A stretch of 42,693 nt of DNA from Alphaproteobacteria bacterium. GTDB lineage: Bacteria; Pseudomonadota; Alphaproteobacteria; SHVP01. Where the stretch lies: contig SHVP01000009.1 of NCBI GenBank assembly GCA_009694165.1, forward strand, positions 1-42,693, written 5' to 3'. The stretch's first letter is position 1, and every line of letters starts with the position of its first letter. This document shows positions 8,151-16,051 of this stretch, piece by piece. Below the pieces are notes generated by a model. That model had not been told where the DNA came from. It ran no database searches and worked only from the letters and a program-made list of their open reading frames with translations. Position numbers and translations under genes: made by a program.

Positions 8151-8681
8151 GTGGTGGACGGCGCCGCGGACCTGCGTTACCGCCTGCTCGCCGCCGCCGA
8201 TGCGGCGGCCTTTCGGGCGCTGCGCCGCGCGGCTCTGACGAGCGATCCCGATCAGTTCTTGATGACCCTGCCGGAAGAGGACGCGGTCCCCCGTTTGTTC
8301 CTCGAGACCGTCATGGCGCAACCGGGCGAGGTGGCGGGGGTGCTGGGCGCCTTTGTCGCGGGAGATCTGGTGGGCGTAGTCGGTCTGCTCGCCTCGAAAT
8401 TGCGCAAGACCGTCCATCTCGCCCGCATCGTCTCGCTCTATGTCTTGCCCGCCCATCGCCGGCACGGCATCGGCACCGAGTTGATCCGCCGGGCTGTGGT
8501 GCGCGCCTTCGCCGAGCCGGCGGTGCAGGCGATGCGTCTCGAGGTCGTCGCCGCCAATGCGGCGGCGCTGGCAACCTATCGTTGCATCGGTTTCGTCGCC
8601 TACGGCACCGAGCCCGAGGCCTATCGACTCGGCGATCGCGCGTGGGACCTGGTGCTCATGACGCTGCCGCGTCCGCGCTGA
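8151..8681 (+). CDS. GNAT-family N-acetyltransferase
   Basis: A 176-aa acetyltransferase of the GNAT fold, transferring acetyl from acetyl-CoA to an amine. The GTG at 8151 (or 8154) is chosen because AAGGAAG lies just upstream; a further in-frame GTG at 8091 has no ribosome site. Visible are the beta-4 segment VSLYVLPAHRRHGIGTELIRRA, which contains the acetyl-CoA pyrophosphate-binding R-x-x-G-x-G/A motif, and the C-terminal AALATYRCIGFVAYGTEPEAYRL. It ends exactly where the convergent TauD-like gene ends; the two stop codons abut as TGATCA. Substrate unknown. Confidence 0.85.
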   Translation: MVDGAADLRYRLLAAADAAAFRALRRAALTSDPDQFLMTLPEEDAVPRLFLETVMAQPGEVAGVLGAFVAGDLVGVVGLLASKLRKTVHLARIVSLYVLPAHRRHGIGTELIRRAVVRAFAEPAVQAMRLEVVAANAAALATYRCIGFVAYGTEPEAYRLGDRAWDLVLMTLPRPR

Positions 8682-9506
8682 TCATACCGGCATGCTGCCG
8701 ACGACGGTCGTGCGATGCATGTGGCGGGTGTGACGCGGGTCGAAGGACGTGGCGTGGTGCAGGACGCAACGATTGTCCCACATCACCAGGTCGCCGACCC
8801 GCCAGCGGTGGCGATAGACGAAGCGGTCGTCGCCGCAGTGGCGGTAGAGGCGGTCGAGCAGGGTCTTGGCCGCGGTCGCCGCCATCCCGTCGACCCCCAT
8901 CGCGAAGGCGCCGGCATAGAGTGCCCGGCGCCCGGTCTCGGGATGGATCCGGACGATCGGATGCGGCACCGGAACGACGCGCGCCAATTGCTCGTCGGTG
9001 AATTTCGGCGCGACGAGACGGTTCAGGGCATGCAGCGCCCGCCGCCCGTTGATGTCGATCCGCAAGTCGGTCGGCAGTTCGATCAGCGCCTGGTACTGGT
9101 TGGCGAACCAGGTATCGCCGTCCTCGGGCGGCACTTCGATGGCGTAAAGCAGCGAGCCGAGCGAGGGTACCGGCCAGAACGACACGTCGGTGTGCCAGTA
9201 GCGGCCGGCGTCTTCGAGGCCGATCGGCGAGCCGTCGGGGCGCTTCTTGTTGGAGAGCACGAGCATTTCGTGGTGGCCCGGCAGGTGAAATTGTTCGAGG
9301 ATATGAATCTCGGGCTGGCCGAAACGCCGGGTGAACGCGATGTGTCGGTCGGGTGGCAGCTGCTGGTCGCGAAAGACGAGAACGAGGTGTTCGAGAAACG
9401 CGGCGTGAATCGCCGCAAACGTCGTCGCGTCGAGGTTTTGCGCCAAATCGACGCCGCGAACCTCGGCCCCCAGGGCGTCGTCCAGCCGGTGAACTGTGAT
9501 CGCCAT
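8682..9506 (-). CDS. TauD/TfdA-family Fe(II)/2-oxoglutarate dioxygenase
   Basis: A 274-aa non-haem iron dioxygenase that hydroxylates a small acid while oxidising 2-oxoglutarate to succinate and CO2. The facial triad is visible: His105 and Asp107 in YWHTDVSF, and the distal His near 250 in WDNRCVLHH. Arg265 (HMHRTTV) fits the 2-oxoglutarate carboxylate-binding arginine. The N-terminus (GAEVRGVDL) and RFGQPEIH are typical TauD signatures. Length is normal (taurine and 2,4-D dioxygenases are 280-300 aa). The ATG at 9506 has only a weak ribosome site. It is convergent with the GNAT gene at zero spacing and divergent from the SDR at 9579. The substrate (sulfonate, aryloxyacid or other) cannot be told. 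Confidence 0.92.
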   Translation of the reverse strand: MAITVHRLDDALGAEVRGVDLAQNLDATTFAAIHAAFLEHLVLVFRDQQLPPDRHIAFTRRFGQPEIHILEQFHLPGHHEMLVLSNKKRPDGSPIGLEDAGRYWHTDVSFWPVPSLGSLLYAIEVPPEDGDTWFANQYQALIELPTDLRIDINGRRALHALNRLVAPKFTDEQLARVVPVPHPIVRIHPETGRRALYAGAFAMGVDGMAATAAKTLLDRLYRHCGDDRFVYRHRWRVGDLVMWDNRCVLHHATSFDPRHTRHMHRTTVVGSMPV

Positions 9507-9578
9507 GCCGGCATCTTCGGCGATACCCGCGCCCTCGGCAAGTTGATAGGGTGCAACGCATCGTCGCGGAGAAAGTCA

Positions 9579-10370
9579 ATGGATCTTGGTTTGCGCGACA
9601 AGGTTGCGATCGTTACTGGCGCCAGCAAAGGAATCGGCGCGGCATCGGCCGAGCTGCTGGCGGCGGAGGGCGCCAGGCTTGTGCTCGTGTCGCGCACGCT
9701 CGGCCATCTCGAGGCGCTGGCCAAGCGCCTCGCCCGGCGCCATCGCACGGAGGTCGCCTGTGTCGCCGCCGACCTGAGCCGCATCGGCCCGGCCGAGCGG
9801 GTGGCGGCCGCCGCGGAGAAGGTGTTTGGCCGCATCGACATCCTGGTCAATTCGGCCGGATCGTCGCAGGGGGGAGTGTTCTGGAACGTGACCGACGCGA
9901 TGTGGGACCGCGCGGTTCAGCTTAAATTCCTCGGCGCGGTTCGCATGGTTCGCGCCGTGCTGCCGGCGATGCGCCGGCAACGCTACGGCCGCATCGTTAA
10001 CGTCACCGGCAACACCGGGCGCCAGCCGCATCCGCGCCTGCTTCCGGGCGCGAGCACGAATGCGGCGCTGCTGTCATTCACCAAGGGATTGTCGGAAGAG
10101 ATCATCAAGGACGGCATCGTTATCAATGCGCTGCAGCCCGGACCGACAGGGACGGAGCATTGGCACCGCCTGATGGCCGGCCTGTCGGCCGGCACCGGAC
10201 AATCGGTGAAAGCCTTCGAACGCGAGTTCATGAAACAGATCCCGATGCGCCGGATCGCTGATGCCATGGAAATGGCGCGGCCGATCGTCTTCATGTGCTC
10301 GGATGCCTGCTCCTACATGACCGGGCGATCGATCATCGTCGACGGCGGCTGGACCAAGGACTTGGCCTGA
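9579..10370 (+). CDS. Divergent SDR lacking the Tyr-x3-Lys site
   Basis: A 263-aa SDR-fold protein with an intact cofactor motif (TGASKGIG at 13-20), NSAG near 91, and an SDR C-terminus (MTGRSIIVDGGW). Where classical SDRs have Y-G-A-S-K, this one reads P-G-A-S-T (156-160), and the serine position sits in NVTGNTG. The catalytic tyrosine and lysine are thus missing, as happens in some divergent SDR subfamilies used as binding proteins or with altered chemistry. GGAG lies 7 nt before the ATG. It is divergent from the TauD-like gene and followed by a strong terminator hairpin. Function unresolved; the reductase label rests on fold only. Confidence 0.85.
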   Translation: MDLGLRDKVAIVTGASKGIGAASAELLAAEGARLVLVSRTLGHLEALAKRLARRHRTEVACVAADLSRIGPAERVAAAAEKVFGRIDILVNSAGSSQGGVFWNVTDAMWDRAVQLKFLGAVRMVRAVLPAMRRQRYGRIVNVTGNTGRQPHPRLLPGASTNAALLSFTKGLSEEIIKDGIVINALQPGPTGTEHWHRLMAGLSAGTGQSVKAFEREFMKQIPMRRIADAMEMARPIVFMCSDACSYMTGRSIIVDGGWTKDLA

Positions 10371-10379
10371 GGCGATCGC

Positions 10380-10424
10380 CCCACCCGGCGGAAGGCGCCG
10401 CTGTGGCGCCTTCCGCCGGGTGGG
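10380..10424. terminator. 20-bp perfect hairpin between convergent genes
   Basis: A perfect inverted repeat of 20 bp per arm (10380-10399 with 10405-10424) and a 5-nt loop GCTGT, lying between the SDR ending at 10370 (plus) and the GST ending at 10435 (minus). There is no T-run on either side. The position and symmetry fit a bidirectional terminator or mRNA 3'-end protector. Confidence 0.75.
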
Positions 10425-10434
10425 TGACGGCGGT

Positions 10435-11103
10435 CTACCTCTTCAGCGGGTACTTACCGATTTCTTCCTTTGATAGCCGGAACTGCAGCGACGGCCGCGG
10501 CAGGACGCTGTCGTACCATTTGGCCAAGGTCGGCGACGCCTTGCGCCAATCGAAGCTCTCGTCGCCCGGTTCGAGCTTGGCGTCGAGGATCGGGTTGCGC
10601 AGCGACAGGTACGAAAGGGCGCCGGCCGTGCACACATGGCCGATGTGAAACACATTGGGTTGTTTCAGCCAGTCGCCGGCGTCCTGATCGAGTAGGCGCA
10701 ACGCCCCCATGATTTTGCGCCGTTCCCGACGCATGTATTTCAGGTTCCAGTCCTTCTTGTCGCGCCAGGACTCGACGCGCACGAGGGTCGTCGCATCAAA
10801 GAGGCCGTCGCCCGTGACCATCTGGCGCAACGCCTGCCAGCGCGTCTCGTCCTTGGGGAAAAGCGGCGCCTTCTTATTGAACGAGTCGAGGTATTCGCAA
10901 ATCACCAGGCCGCCGTACAGCGGCTTGCCGTTGTCCATGATGAAAGCGGGCACCTTGCCGAGCGGATTGAATTTCCAGATCTCGGTGTCCTCGTCGAAGG
11001 GCACCTGGCGTTCCATACGCAGGCGGTCGAGGATGCCTGCTTCGTAGGCGACGACGTGGACCTTGTGAATGTATTCGGGGTTGGGGGTGAACACCAATTT
11101 CAT
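10435..11103 (-). CDS. Glutathione S-transferase family protein
   Basis: A 222-aa GST-fold protein: N-terminal thioredoxin-like domain (1-78) and all-helical C-terminal domain. KFNPLGKVPAF carries the cis-proline motif. Where most GSTs have the E/D-S pair that holds the gamma-glutamyl group, this one reads GGLVICEYLD, and the catalytic Ser/Cys position near residue 8 is in TPNPEYIHK, so glutathione use is uncertain. GGAG at 8 nt supports the ATG at 11103. Last gene of a minus-strand run thioesterase-NIPSNAP-GST (58-90 nt gaps). Possible roles are thiol conjugation or ring-isomer handling in catabolism; not proven. Confidence 0.85.
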   Translation of the reverse strand: MKLVFTPNPEYIHKVHVVAYEAGILDRLRMERQVPFDEDTEIWKFNPLGKVPAFIMDNGKPLYGGLVICEYLDSFNKKAPLFPKDETRWQALRQMVTGDGLFDATTLVRVESWRDKKDWNLKYMRRERRKIMGALRLLDQDAGDWLKQPNVFHIGHVCTAGALSYLSLRNPILDAKLEPGDESFDWRKASPTLAKWYDSVLPRPSLQFRLSKEEIGKYPLKR

Positions 11104-11161
11104 CGGATATTCTCCTCGTCTCGTTGTCGGGATGGCGGGTCGGGCGCGGAGGATCGTGCCG

Positions 11162-11485
11162 CTATAGTTTGCTCAGATCCGGCGAGAACGGAGCCGGGAC
11201 CAAGAGTCGCACATCCTGCTCGACGATCATTTCCCGCGCTTTCTTGACGTAGGTCTGAAAGGTCGGATTGGCGGCGACTAGCGCGCGCCGACGTTCGCGC
11301 TCGAGCACGTTGTCATAGCCCCACATGTGGATGACCTGGTTCACGTTGCCGATTTCGGTGCGGAACATGCCGATGAAGTTGCCGAGGATCTGCTTTTGGA
11401 TCGGGACGCCTTCGCTTTCGGCAAGCTGCAAGAAAGTGGGAACGGTGCCGGGCCGGAACGTGTAGCAACGATAGTCGATAACCAT
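11162..11485 (-). CDS. NIPSNAP-family protein
   Basis: A 107-aa ferredoxin-like alpha/beta-barrel protein of the NIPSNAP family. It shows the opening MVIDYRCYTFRPGTVPTFLQ and the characteristic IGNVNQVIHMWGYDN...RRALVAANPTFQ. Members are small dimeric proteins often encoded beside aromatic or organic-acid catabolic genes; their biochemical role is not settled. The ATG at 11485 has GGGAGG at 5 nt; an upstream in-frame ATG at 11542 would add 19 atypical residues. It lies between the thioesterase and GST genes on the same strand, probably one transcript. Confidence 0.87.
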   Translation of the reverse strand: MVIDYRCYTFRPGTVPTFLQLAESEGVPIQKQILGNFIGMFRTEIGNVNQVIHMWGYDNVLERERRRALVAANPTFQTYVKKAREMIVEQDVRLLVPAPFSPDLSKL

Positions 11486-11575
11486 GGAGTCCTCCCTTGG
11501 TGACGGATGGGCGAGCCTGGGCCCGCGCGGCGAGGGCGTCATCCTAGCGCGTGGCGGAGCGCCCGCGCGACCGCG

Positions 11576-12071
11576 CTAGCGGGCGTCGAGCGCAAAAATG
11601 AGGCATGTCTCCATACCGTGGGCCAGCAGACGGTCCCCCGGCGTCGATCAATCACCCTTCCGCCGTGCCCACGCGACTGCCGAGGCTGAGCAGCGTTGCC
11701 TCGCACCGCACCGGTCCGCTGTCGGCGCGGATCGCGCGCACGAGGTTTACCTTGAACTCAACCGTGGCGTAGGCCGGTCCGGCGGCAAGCCCCGACATCA
11801 CCGCGCAGGCCATTGCCGAGTCGAGGATCGTCGCCGCCCAGCCGCCGTGTACGACGCCGAGCGGGTTGTACATGTTCAGGTTGGGCATGCCCGCGAAAAC
11901 CGCCCGGCCCTGCGAAGCTTCGGTGAGCACGAACTGCAGATGGGCCGAGGCGGGTGGCGCCGGCAGCTGGCCGTCGATCATCCGCTGCAACACCTCCAGT
12001 CCGGTCCCGCTGGCGAGGTCTTCGCGGGACAGCGGCCGGGTCGCCGCCGCGGCTGGGATTTGTAAGGTCAT
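11576..12071 (-). pseudogene. PaaI-type hotdog thioesterase, 3' end disrupted
   Basis: A PaaI/hotdog thioesterase hydrolysing acyl- or aryl-CoA. The ATG at 12071 has GGAGGAA upstream. Hotdog features are the central NPLGVVHGGWAATILDSAM and YATVEFKVNLVRAI. The frame ends early, after SRVGTAEG, at the TGA 11652-11654 (139 aa). Beyond it the sequence still encodes the family's last strand: LIDAGG in the same frame, then, after dropping one base of the C5 run at 11635-11639, DRLLAHGMETCLI and a TAG at 11576-11578. Restoring the gene needs both a sense codon for the TGA (CGA, Arg, fits) and a one-base deletion. The surviving 139 aa may still fold, but the C-terminal strand is lost. First gene of the NIPSNAP-GST run. 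Confidence 0.65.
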
Positions 12072-12205
12072 GCGCGTTCCTCCGGTGTCGGGCCCGTAAG
12101 TATGGCATCGCCGCAATCGGGCCGACAGCCGCGCGTGGGCCGTGCTATCGTCGTCCTGCCTTGGTGTCGCATAGGCGTTGTCGGGCGCGCCTGCAGGTGT
12201 TTTCC

Positions 12206-13570
12206 GTGTCGACCAAACCCGAAATTGCGGAACTGACGGCGGCGGCGCTCGGTCGTGGGCTGCTCGAACGCCGGCTGAATGCCGTCGACATCACCGAATA
12301 TTTTCTCGATCGCATCGCCCAGTACGCGGACCGCAGCGTGTTCATTACCGTGACCGCCGAGCGCGCGCGCGCCGAGGCGATGGAGTCGGCCAAGCGCCAT
12401 GCCGAGGGGCGGCCCCGCGGACCGCTCGACGGGGTGCCGGTGGCGTGGAAGGATCTCATCGACGTTCGCGGCACGCCGACGACCTGCGGTGCGGCGCTCC
12501 ACCGGCAACGGGCGCCGGCGGACCAGGATGCTCCGGTGGTCGCCAATGCCGCCCTGTCGGGCATGGTGACGATCGGCAAGACCAATCTGACGGAATTTGC
12601 GTTCTCGGGCCTCGGCCTCAATCCCCATTTCGGGACACCAAGGAACCCGTTCGATGGAATGCGCGCGCCGGGCGGTTCTTCGTCGGGTTCGGCGGTCGCC
12701 GTTGCCGCCGGCCTAGTGCCCGTGGCGATCGGCACCGACACCGGCGGATCAATTCGCGTGCCAGCCGCGTTCAACGGCCTGGTCGGGTACAAGCCCTCCG
12801 AGGGCCACGTCGACAAGACGGGCATCCAGCCGTTGTCGATGACGCTCGACACCGTTGGCCCGATCGCCAAGAGCGTGGGCGACTGCGTGCTCCTCGATCG
12901 GGCGCTCCGTCGCGACCTGGTGGTGGTGCCGCGCGCTGCCGGCCTCGGCGATCTGACGCTGGTCGTGCCGACCAACATCGTCCTCGATCACGCCGATGCG
13001 GGGGTCGCCGCCAATTTCGAGACCGCTCTCGCGCGCTTCGCCCGGGTTGGCGTGCGAATCGACCGCCGGCCGCTGCTGGTTCTCGACCGGATGCTCGAGG
13101 TCAACCAGCGGTTTGGAACACTGCCGCCGCTCGAGGCCTATTACGTGCACCGCGACCTTGTCGACGGTCCGGCCCGCGCGCAAATGGATCGCCGCGTCGT
13201 GCGCCGTATCGAAAGCGGGCGCGGTGTGGCCGCCGTCAACCTGATCGCCATTCATGAAGCGAGGCGTGCCTTGCAGGCGGAGCTGAATGCAACGCTCAAA
13301 GGGGCGGCGTTCCTGGCCATGCCGAGCTGCGCCATCGTTGCCCCCGAGGTGGCGCCGCTCGAAGCCGACGATGAACGGTTCATGGCGACGAACTCGCTGG
13401 TGCTGCGCAACACGATGATCGGCAATTTTTTCAACCTGCCCGGCTTTGCCTTGCCGACCGGAAACGACCCGCAAGGGCTGCCGACCTCGATCCTCGTTTC
13501 GGCCGGCAGCGGGCAGGACGAGTTCCTGATCTATTATGCGCTCAGCCTAGAGAAGACCCTGCAGAGCTAA
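12206..13570 (+). CDS. Amidase (amidase-signature family)
   Basis: A 454-aa amidase-signature hydrolase that cleaves carboxamides by a Ser-cisSer-Lys triad. Visible are Lys82 in VAWKDLID, the cis-serine near 158 in APGGSSSGSA, and nucleophile Ser182 in TDTGGSIRVPAAFNG, followed by GYKPSEGHV. The GTG at 12206 is chosen because an AGGT lies 7 nt upstream; a GTG at 12197 is also in frame, and the open frame extends much further upstream without a family match. No signal peptide is visible, so it is cytoplasmic. It is divergent from the thioesterase-NIPSNAP-GST run and convergent with a binding-protein gene. The amide substrate is unknown; mandelamide hydrolase, allophanate hydrolase and general amidases share this signature. 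Confidence 0.9.
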   Translation: MSTKPEIAELTAAALGRGLLERRLNAVDITEYFLDRIAQYADRSVFITVTAERARAEAMESAKRHAEGRPRGPLDGVPVAWKDLIDVRGTPTTCGAALHRQRAPADQDAPVVANAALSGMVTIGKTNLTEFAFSGLGLNPHFGTPRNPFDGMRAPGGSSSGSAVAVAAGLVPVAIGTDTGGSIRVPAAFNGLVGYKPSEGHVDKTGIQPLSMTLDTVGPIAKSVGDCVLLDRALRRDLVVVPRAAGLGDLTLVVPTNIVLDHADAGVAANFETALARFARVGVRIDRRPLLVLDRMLEVNQRFGTLPPLEAYYVHRDLVDGPARAQMDRRVVRRIESGRGVAAVNLIAIHEARRALQAELNATLKGAAFLAMPSCAIVAPEVAPLEADDERFMATNSLVLRNTMIGNFFNLPGFALPTGNDPQGLPTSILVSAGSGQDEFLIYYALSLEKTLQS

Positions 13571-13618
13571 GGGGCCGGGGGCAATATCGGCGAGCGCGGC
13601 ACCTGGGCTGGCCGGAAC

Positions 13619-14626
13619 CTAGGCGATGCGGCCGATGGCGGGGGCGACGAAGGTCTCGCGCGCGAACAGCTCGTCCAGCCTCACGGTCCGCGCGGCAAGA
13701 CCTTGCTCGACGGCGTAGCCGACCATCGTCTCGAGGACGCGGCGGTTGGCCTCGATGCCGTAGGCCCACGGATCCTTTCCGCCGAACAGCCGTTCGATCT
13801 CCTCGAGATGGGCCGGCAGCCACGGCAAGGCGACGGCGAGCGGGCCGGTAACGCGGATACGGTCGCGCCCGGCGCGCTTGGCGAGCTCGAACGCCTCGTA
13901 GAGGCTGGTGGCGATCCACGGGTGACGCTCATACAGGTCACGGCGGAGGACGACCGTATGCATGATCGGAAACAGGCCGGTGCGCCGGTAATAGTCCTGC
14001 TCGACGGCGACGTAATCGTGAAACAACCGGACGACGCCCTCGCCGTCCGACAGGCGCGGGCGGGCCGCCATGATCAGCGCATCGAGTTCGCCCTGCGCCA
14101 GCATCGTCTCGAGCGCCTGTCCCCGCGCCAGCGTCGTCAGGGAAATGCCGGCCGGCAGCGTCAAGCTGTAGCGTTCGTCATAGCCGTGCTCGTCCATCGC
14201 TCCTTGGAACCAGCGGATGTCGCCGGCGGCGATGCTGTAGTCGTGCAGCAGGAAGCCGCGGATCCACAGCCCCGCCGTCATCTGATATTCGGGCACGCCG
14301 ACGCGTTTGCCCTTGAGGTCGGGCGGCGTGGCGATGCCGGCGCGGTCGCTGACGAACAGGTAGCTGTGGCGGAAGTTGCGCGACGGAAAAACCGGAATGG
14401 CGATGAAACGAGTGTCACCGCTGGCGATCATGGCGATGTAGGTGGACATCGACATTTCGGCGGCGTCGAATTCGGCATATTGCGCCATGCGACGAAATAG
14501 GTCGCGTGGGTAGCCGGTGATGTAGGTGAGGTCTAGACCGGCCGGCCGGACCGAGCCGTCCATCAGCGCTCGCGTCCGATCCCAATAGTCGCACCCCGCA
14601 TAGGTCAACGGCAGCCGCATGGCCAT
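13619..14626 (-). CDS. 4,5-dihydroxyphthalate decarboxylase/PhnD-like substrate-binding protein
   Basis: A 335-aa type-2 periplasmic-binding-fold protein of the group annotated as 4,5-dihydroxyphthalate decarboxylase or NMT1/PhnD-like ABC receptor. Diagnostic are YITGYPRDLFRRM near the N-terminus, FDAAEMSMSTYI, IPVFPSRNFRHSYLFV, PPDLKGKRVGVPEYQMTAGLWIRG, and PIMHTVVLRRDLYERHPW. No signal peptide is seen, which favours a cytoplasmic enzyme-like role over transport. The ATG at 14626 has GGGGAGGAA only a few bases away; the ATG two codons on has better spacing, so the start may be 14620. It is divergent from the chromate operon by 200 bp. Aromatic-acid decarboxylation is possible but unproven. 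Confidence 0.85.
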   Translation of the reverse strand: MAMRLPLTYAGCDYWDRTRALMDGSVRPAGLDLTYITGYPRDLFRRMAQYAEFDAAEMSMSTYIAMIASGDTRFIAIPVFPSRNFRHSYLFVSDRAGIATPPDLKGKRVGVPEYQMTAGLWIRGFLLHDYSIAAGDIRWFQGAMDEHGYDERYSLTLPAGISLTTLARGQALETMLAQGELDALIMAARPRLSDGEGVVRLFHDYVAVEQDYYRRTGLFPIMHTVVLRRDLYERHPWIATSLYEAFELAKRAGRDRIRVTGPLAVALPWLPAHLEEIERLFGGKDPWAYGIEANRRVLETMVGYAVEQGLAARTVRLDELFARETFVAPAIGRIA

Positions 14627-14826
14627 GGTTCCTCCCCTGTGTCGGAGTTTAGCCGATTCGGAGGCTGTGACCGCCGCATGGCTTTGGGGGTATCATGATG
14701 GTGTCGGGCCTCTGGTAGACGCCCGGCTTTTCCAGACGGCTTTCCGTCCAAGCGCTGCCTTTCCCCGCTCGGGGAGGGTTCGGCGCCGTGTCGTGCCCGA
14801 CCCGGGCGACCGACGGAGGTTCTGCC

Positions 14827-15456
14827 ATGAAGTGGATTGCCCGTTCGCGGCCGAAGATCGACCGCATTGCCTGCCCCTGGCTCATTCAACGTTTCATCGA
14901 CCCGGTGGCCGAGTTCCTGTTCGTCCCGGGCGCCGAGGTCTTGGCCACCGCCGCGCGTGAGGATGCCATTCCCTTCGACGTGCCCGGGGTCGAACTCGGC
15001 CACGTCGGCGAACTTTGTTCGTTCGACGCCTTTCTCGGCAAATATCGACTGGGCGACCCGGCGCTGCACGAACTTGCCCGGATCGTCCGCGGCGCCGACA
15101 CCGGTCGCCCGGATCTCGCCCCGGAATCGGCCGGACTGCTCGCCATTTCGGAAGGTCTGGGGATTCTGTTTGCCGACGACCATACGGTGATCGGCAAGGG
15201 GATGACGGTGTACGACGCCTTGCTCGCCCGCATTCGCGCCAGGCCGGCCGGCCGGCCGGGTACTCGGGCGATAGTGACTTTGGCGCGCCTTCGGGTCAGA
15301 TTCGGGCATGCCGTCCCTGCGCTTCGAGGTTTCCACGCTCGTCGATACGGCCCGTCTACCGTGGCAGCCGCTCCTCCTTCCCGGGTTATCCGCCGGTGGG
15401 CGGATGCGGATTCTTCGGCAGACCGACGACGGCGCGTTGCGCAGCGCTATCGTTGA
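14827..15456 (+). CDS. ChrB-domain chromate resistance protein, run-on 3' end
   Basis: A protein with the ChrB C-terminal domain, found next to chromate efflux pumps; in studied strains ChrB is needed for chromate sensing or resistance. The ATG has GGAGG at 7 nt. The domain runs from MKWIARSRPKIDRIACPWLIQRFIDP through VELGHVGELCSFDA to GMTVYDALLARIRARP (~residue 142), where family members normally end. Instead the frame continues ~65 arginine-rich residues over the next gene. A (GGCC)4 tract at 15242-15257 lies at the break. With one (or four) bases fewer, the frame would end at tandem stops TAG-TGA (15272-15277). The tail is therefore probably not native, or the tract is a length-variable switch. 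Confidence 0.8.
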   Translation: MKWIARSRPKIDRIACPWLIQRFIDPVAEFLFVPGAEVLATAAREDAIPFDVPGVELGHVGELCSFDAFLGKYRLGDPALHELARIVRGADTGRPDLAPESAGLLAISEGLGILFADDHTVIGKGMTVYDALLARIRARPAGRPGTRAIVTLARLRVRFGHAVPALRGFHARRYGPSTVAAAPPSRVIRRWADADSSADRRRRVAQRYR

Positions 15457-16051
15457 GTGGCCGCGCGGGTGGTCCTCCGAGGCGCTGGTGCCCGCTGCCG
15501 GCCACCAGGGCTACCTGATCGCTGGTGCCTTCGACGGTCGCTCCAGCCCGATCCCGCCCGGCTCGTTTTTCTTCGATCCCTCCGGCCATCTATTCGCGTG
15601 GCGGGCGCGTTCGTCGGTCCGGCTGCTGCGCATTTTCAATGGCCCGCCCCGCTTCGAAAAGGCCGAGCGCCCGGTCGCCCCGGTCGCCGGTGCGATCGCC
15701 GCGTTGCATCCCAATGACGTCGCGGTGACGCTGTCGCTCGTCGATGGGCGACCCACTGGCGTCATCCGGCGCGTCCTGGGGCAAGACCCGGCGACCGGCG
15801 CCGACACGCGCTACCTGACCGTTCCCGCCGGGGTCAGCGGCCAAGGGGCCGAGTACCATCCGTGCAACGAAGAGATTCTCTGCCTGTCCCGCGACCACGT
15901 GGTCGGCGATCCCAGTCCACTCAAATCGGGGTGCTTCCTGTTCAATCCGGCCTATGGCGTGCATGGCGGCAGCCGTACGGCCAACGCGGCGCGGATGACG
16001 CTGCTCGAGTGGCACGACGGTCCCTGGGAATTGTGCCGCCATGGCGGCTGA
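15308..16051 (+). CDS. Cupin-like (DUF4437/ChrR-type) protein in chromate operon
   Basis: A 247-aa protein of apparently two beta-barrel halves. The first half has WPRGWSSEALVPAAGHQGYLIAG and IPPGSFFFDPSG; the second has YHPCNEEILCLSRDHVVGDPSPLKSGCFLFNPAYGVHGG. Such repeats of a cupin core with E/H residues are seen in ChrR-like and DUF4437 proteins. A metal site is plausible (Cys/Glu/His in CNEE and GVHGG) but not proven. It overlaps the run-on ChrB frame by 149 bp and the chrA start by 11 bp, so it is coupled to chrA translation. There is no strong ribosome site before the ATG. An insertion of such a gene between ChrB and ChrA is uncommon and suggests a role in metal sensing or oxyanion reduction. 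Confidence 0.75.
   Translation: MPSLRFEVSTLVDTARLPWQPLLLPGLSAGGRMRILRQTDDGALRSAIVEWPRGWSSEALVPAAGHQGYLIAGAFDGRSSPIPPGSFFFDPSGHLFAWRARSSVRLLRIFNGPPRFEKAERPVAPVAGAIAALHPNDVAVTLSLVDGRPTGVIRRVLGQDPATGADTRYLTVPAGVSGQGAEYHPCNEEILCLSRDHVVGDPSPLKSGCFLFNPAYGVHGGSRTANAARMTLLEWHDGPWELCRHGG

Noticed and set aside
14605..15336. Minus-strand frame of 243 codons opposite the ChrB gene
   Set aside because: ChrB domain on the plus strand is clear; the antisense frame shows no family features.
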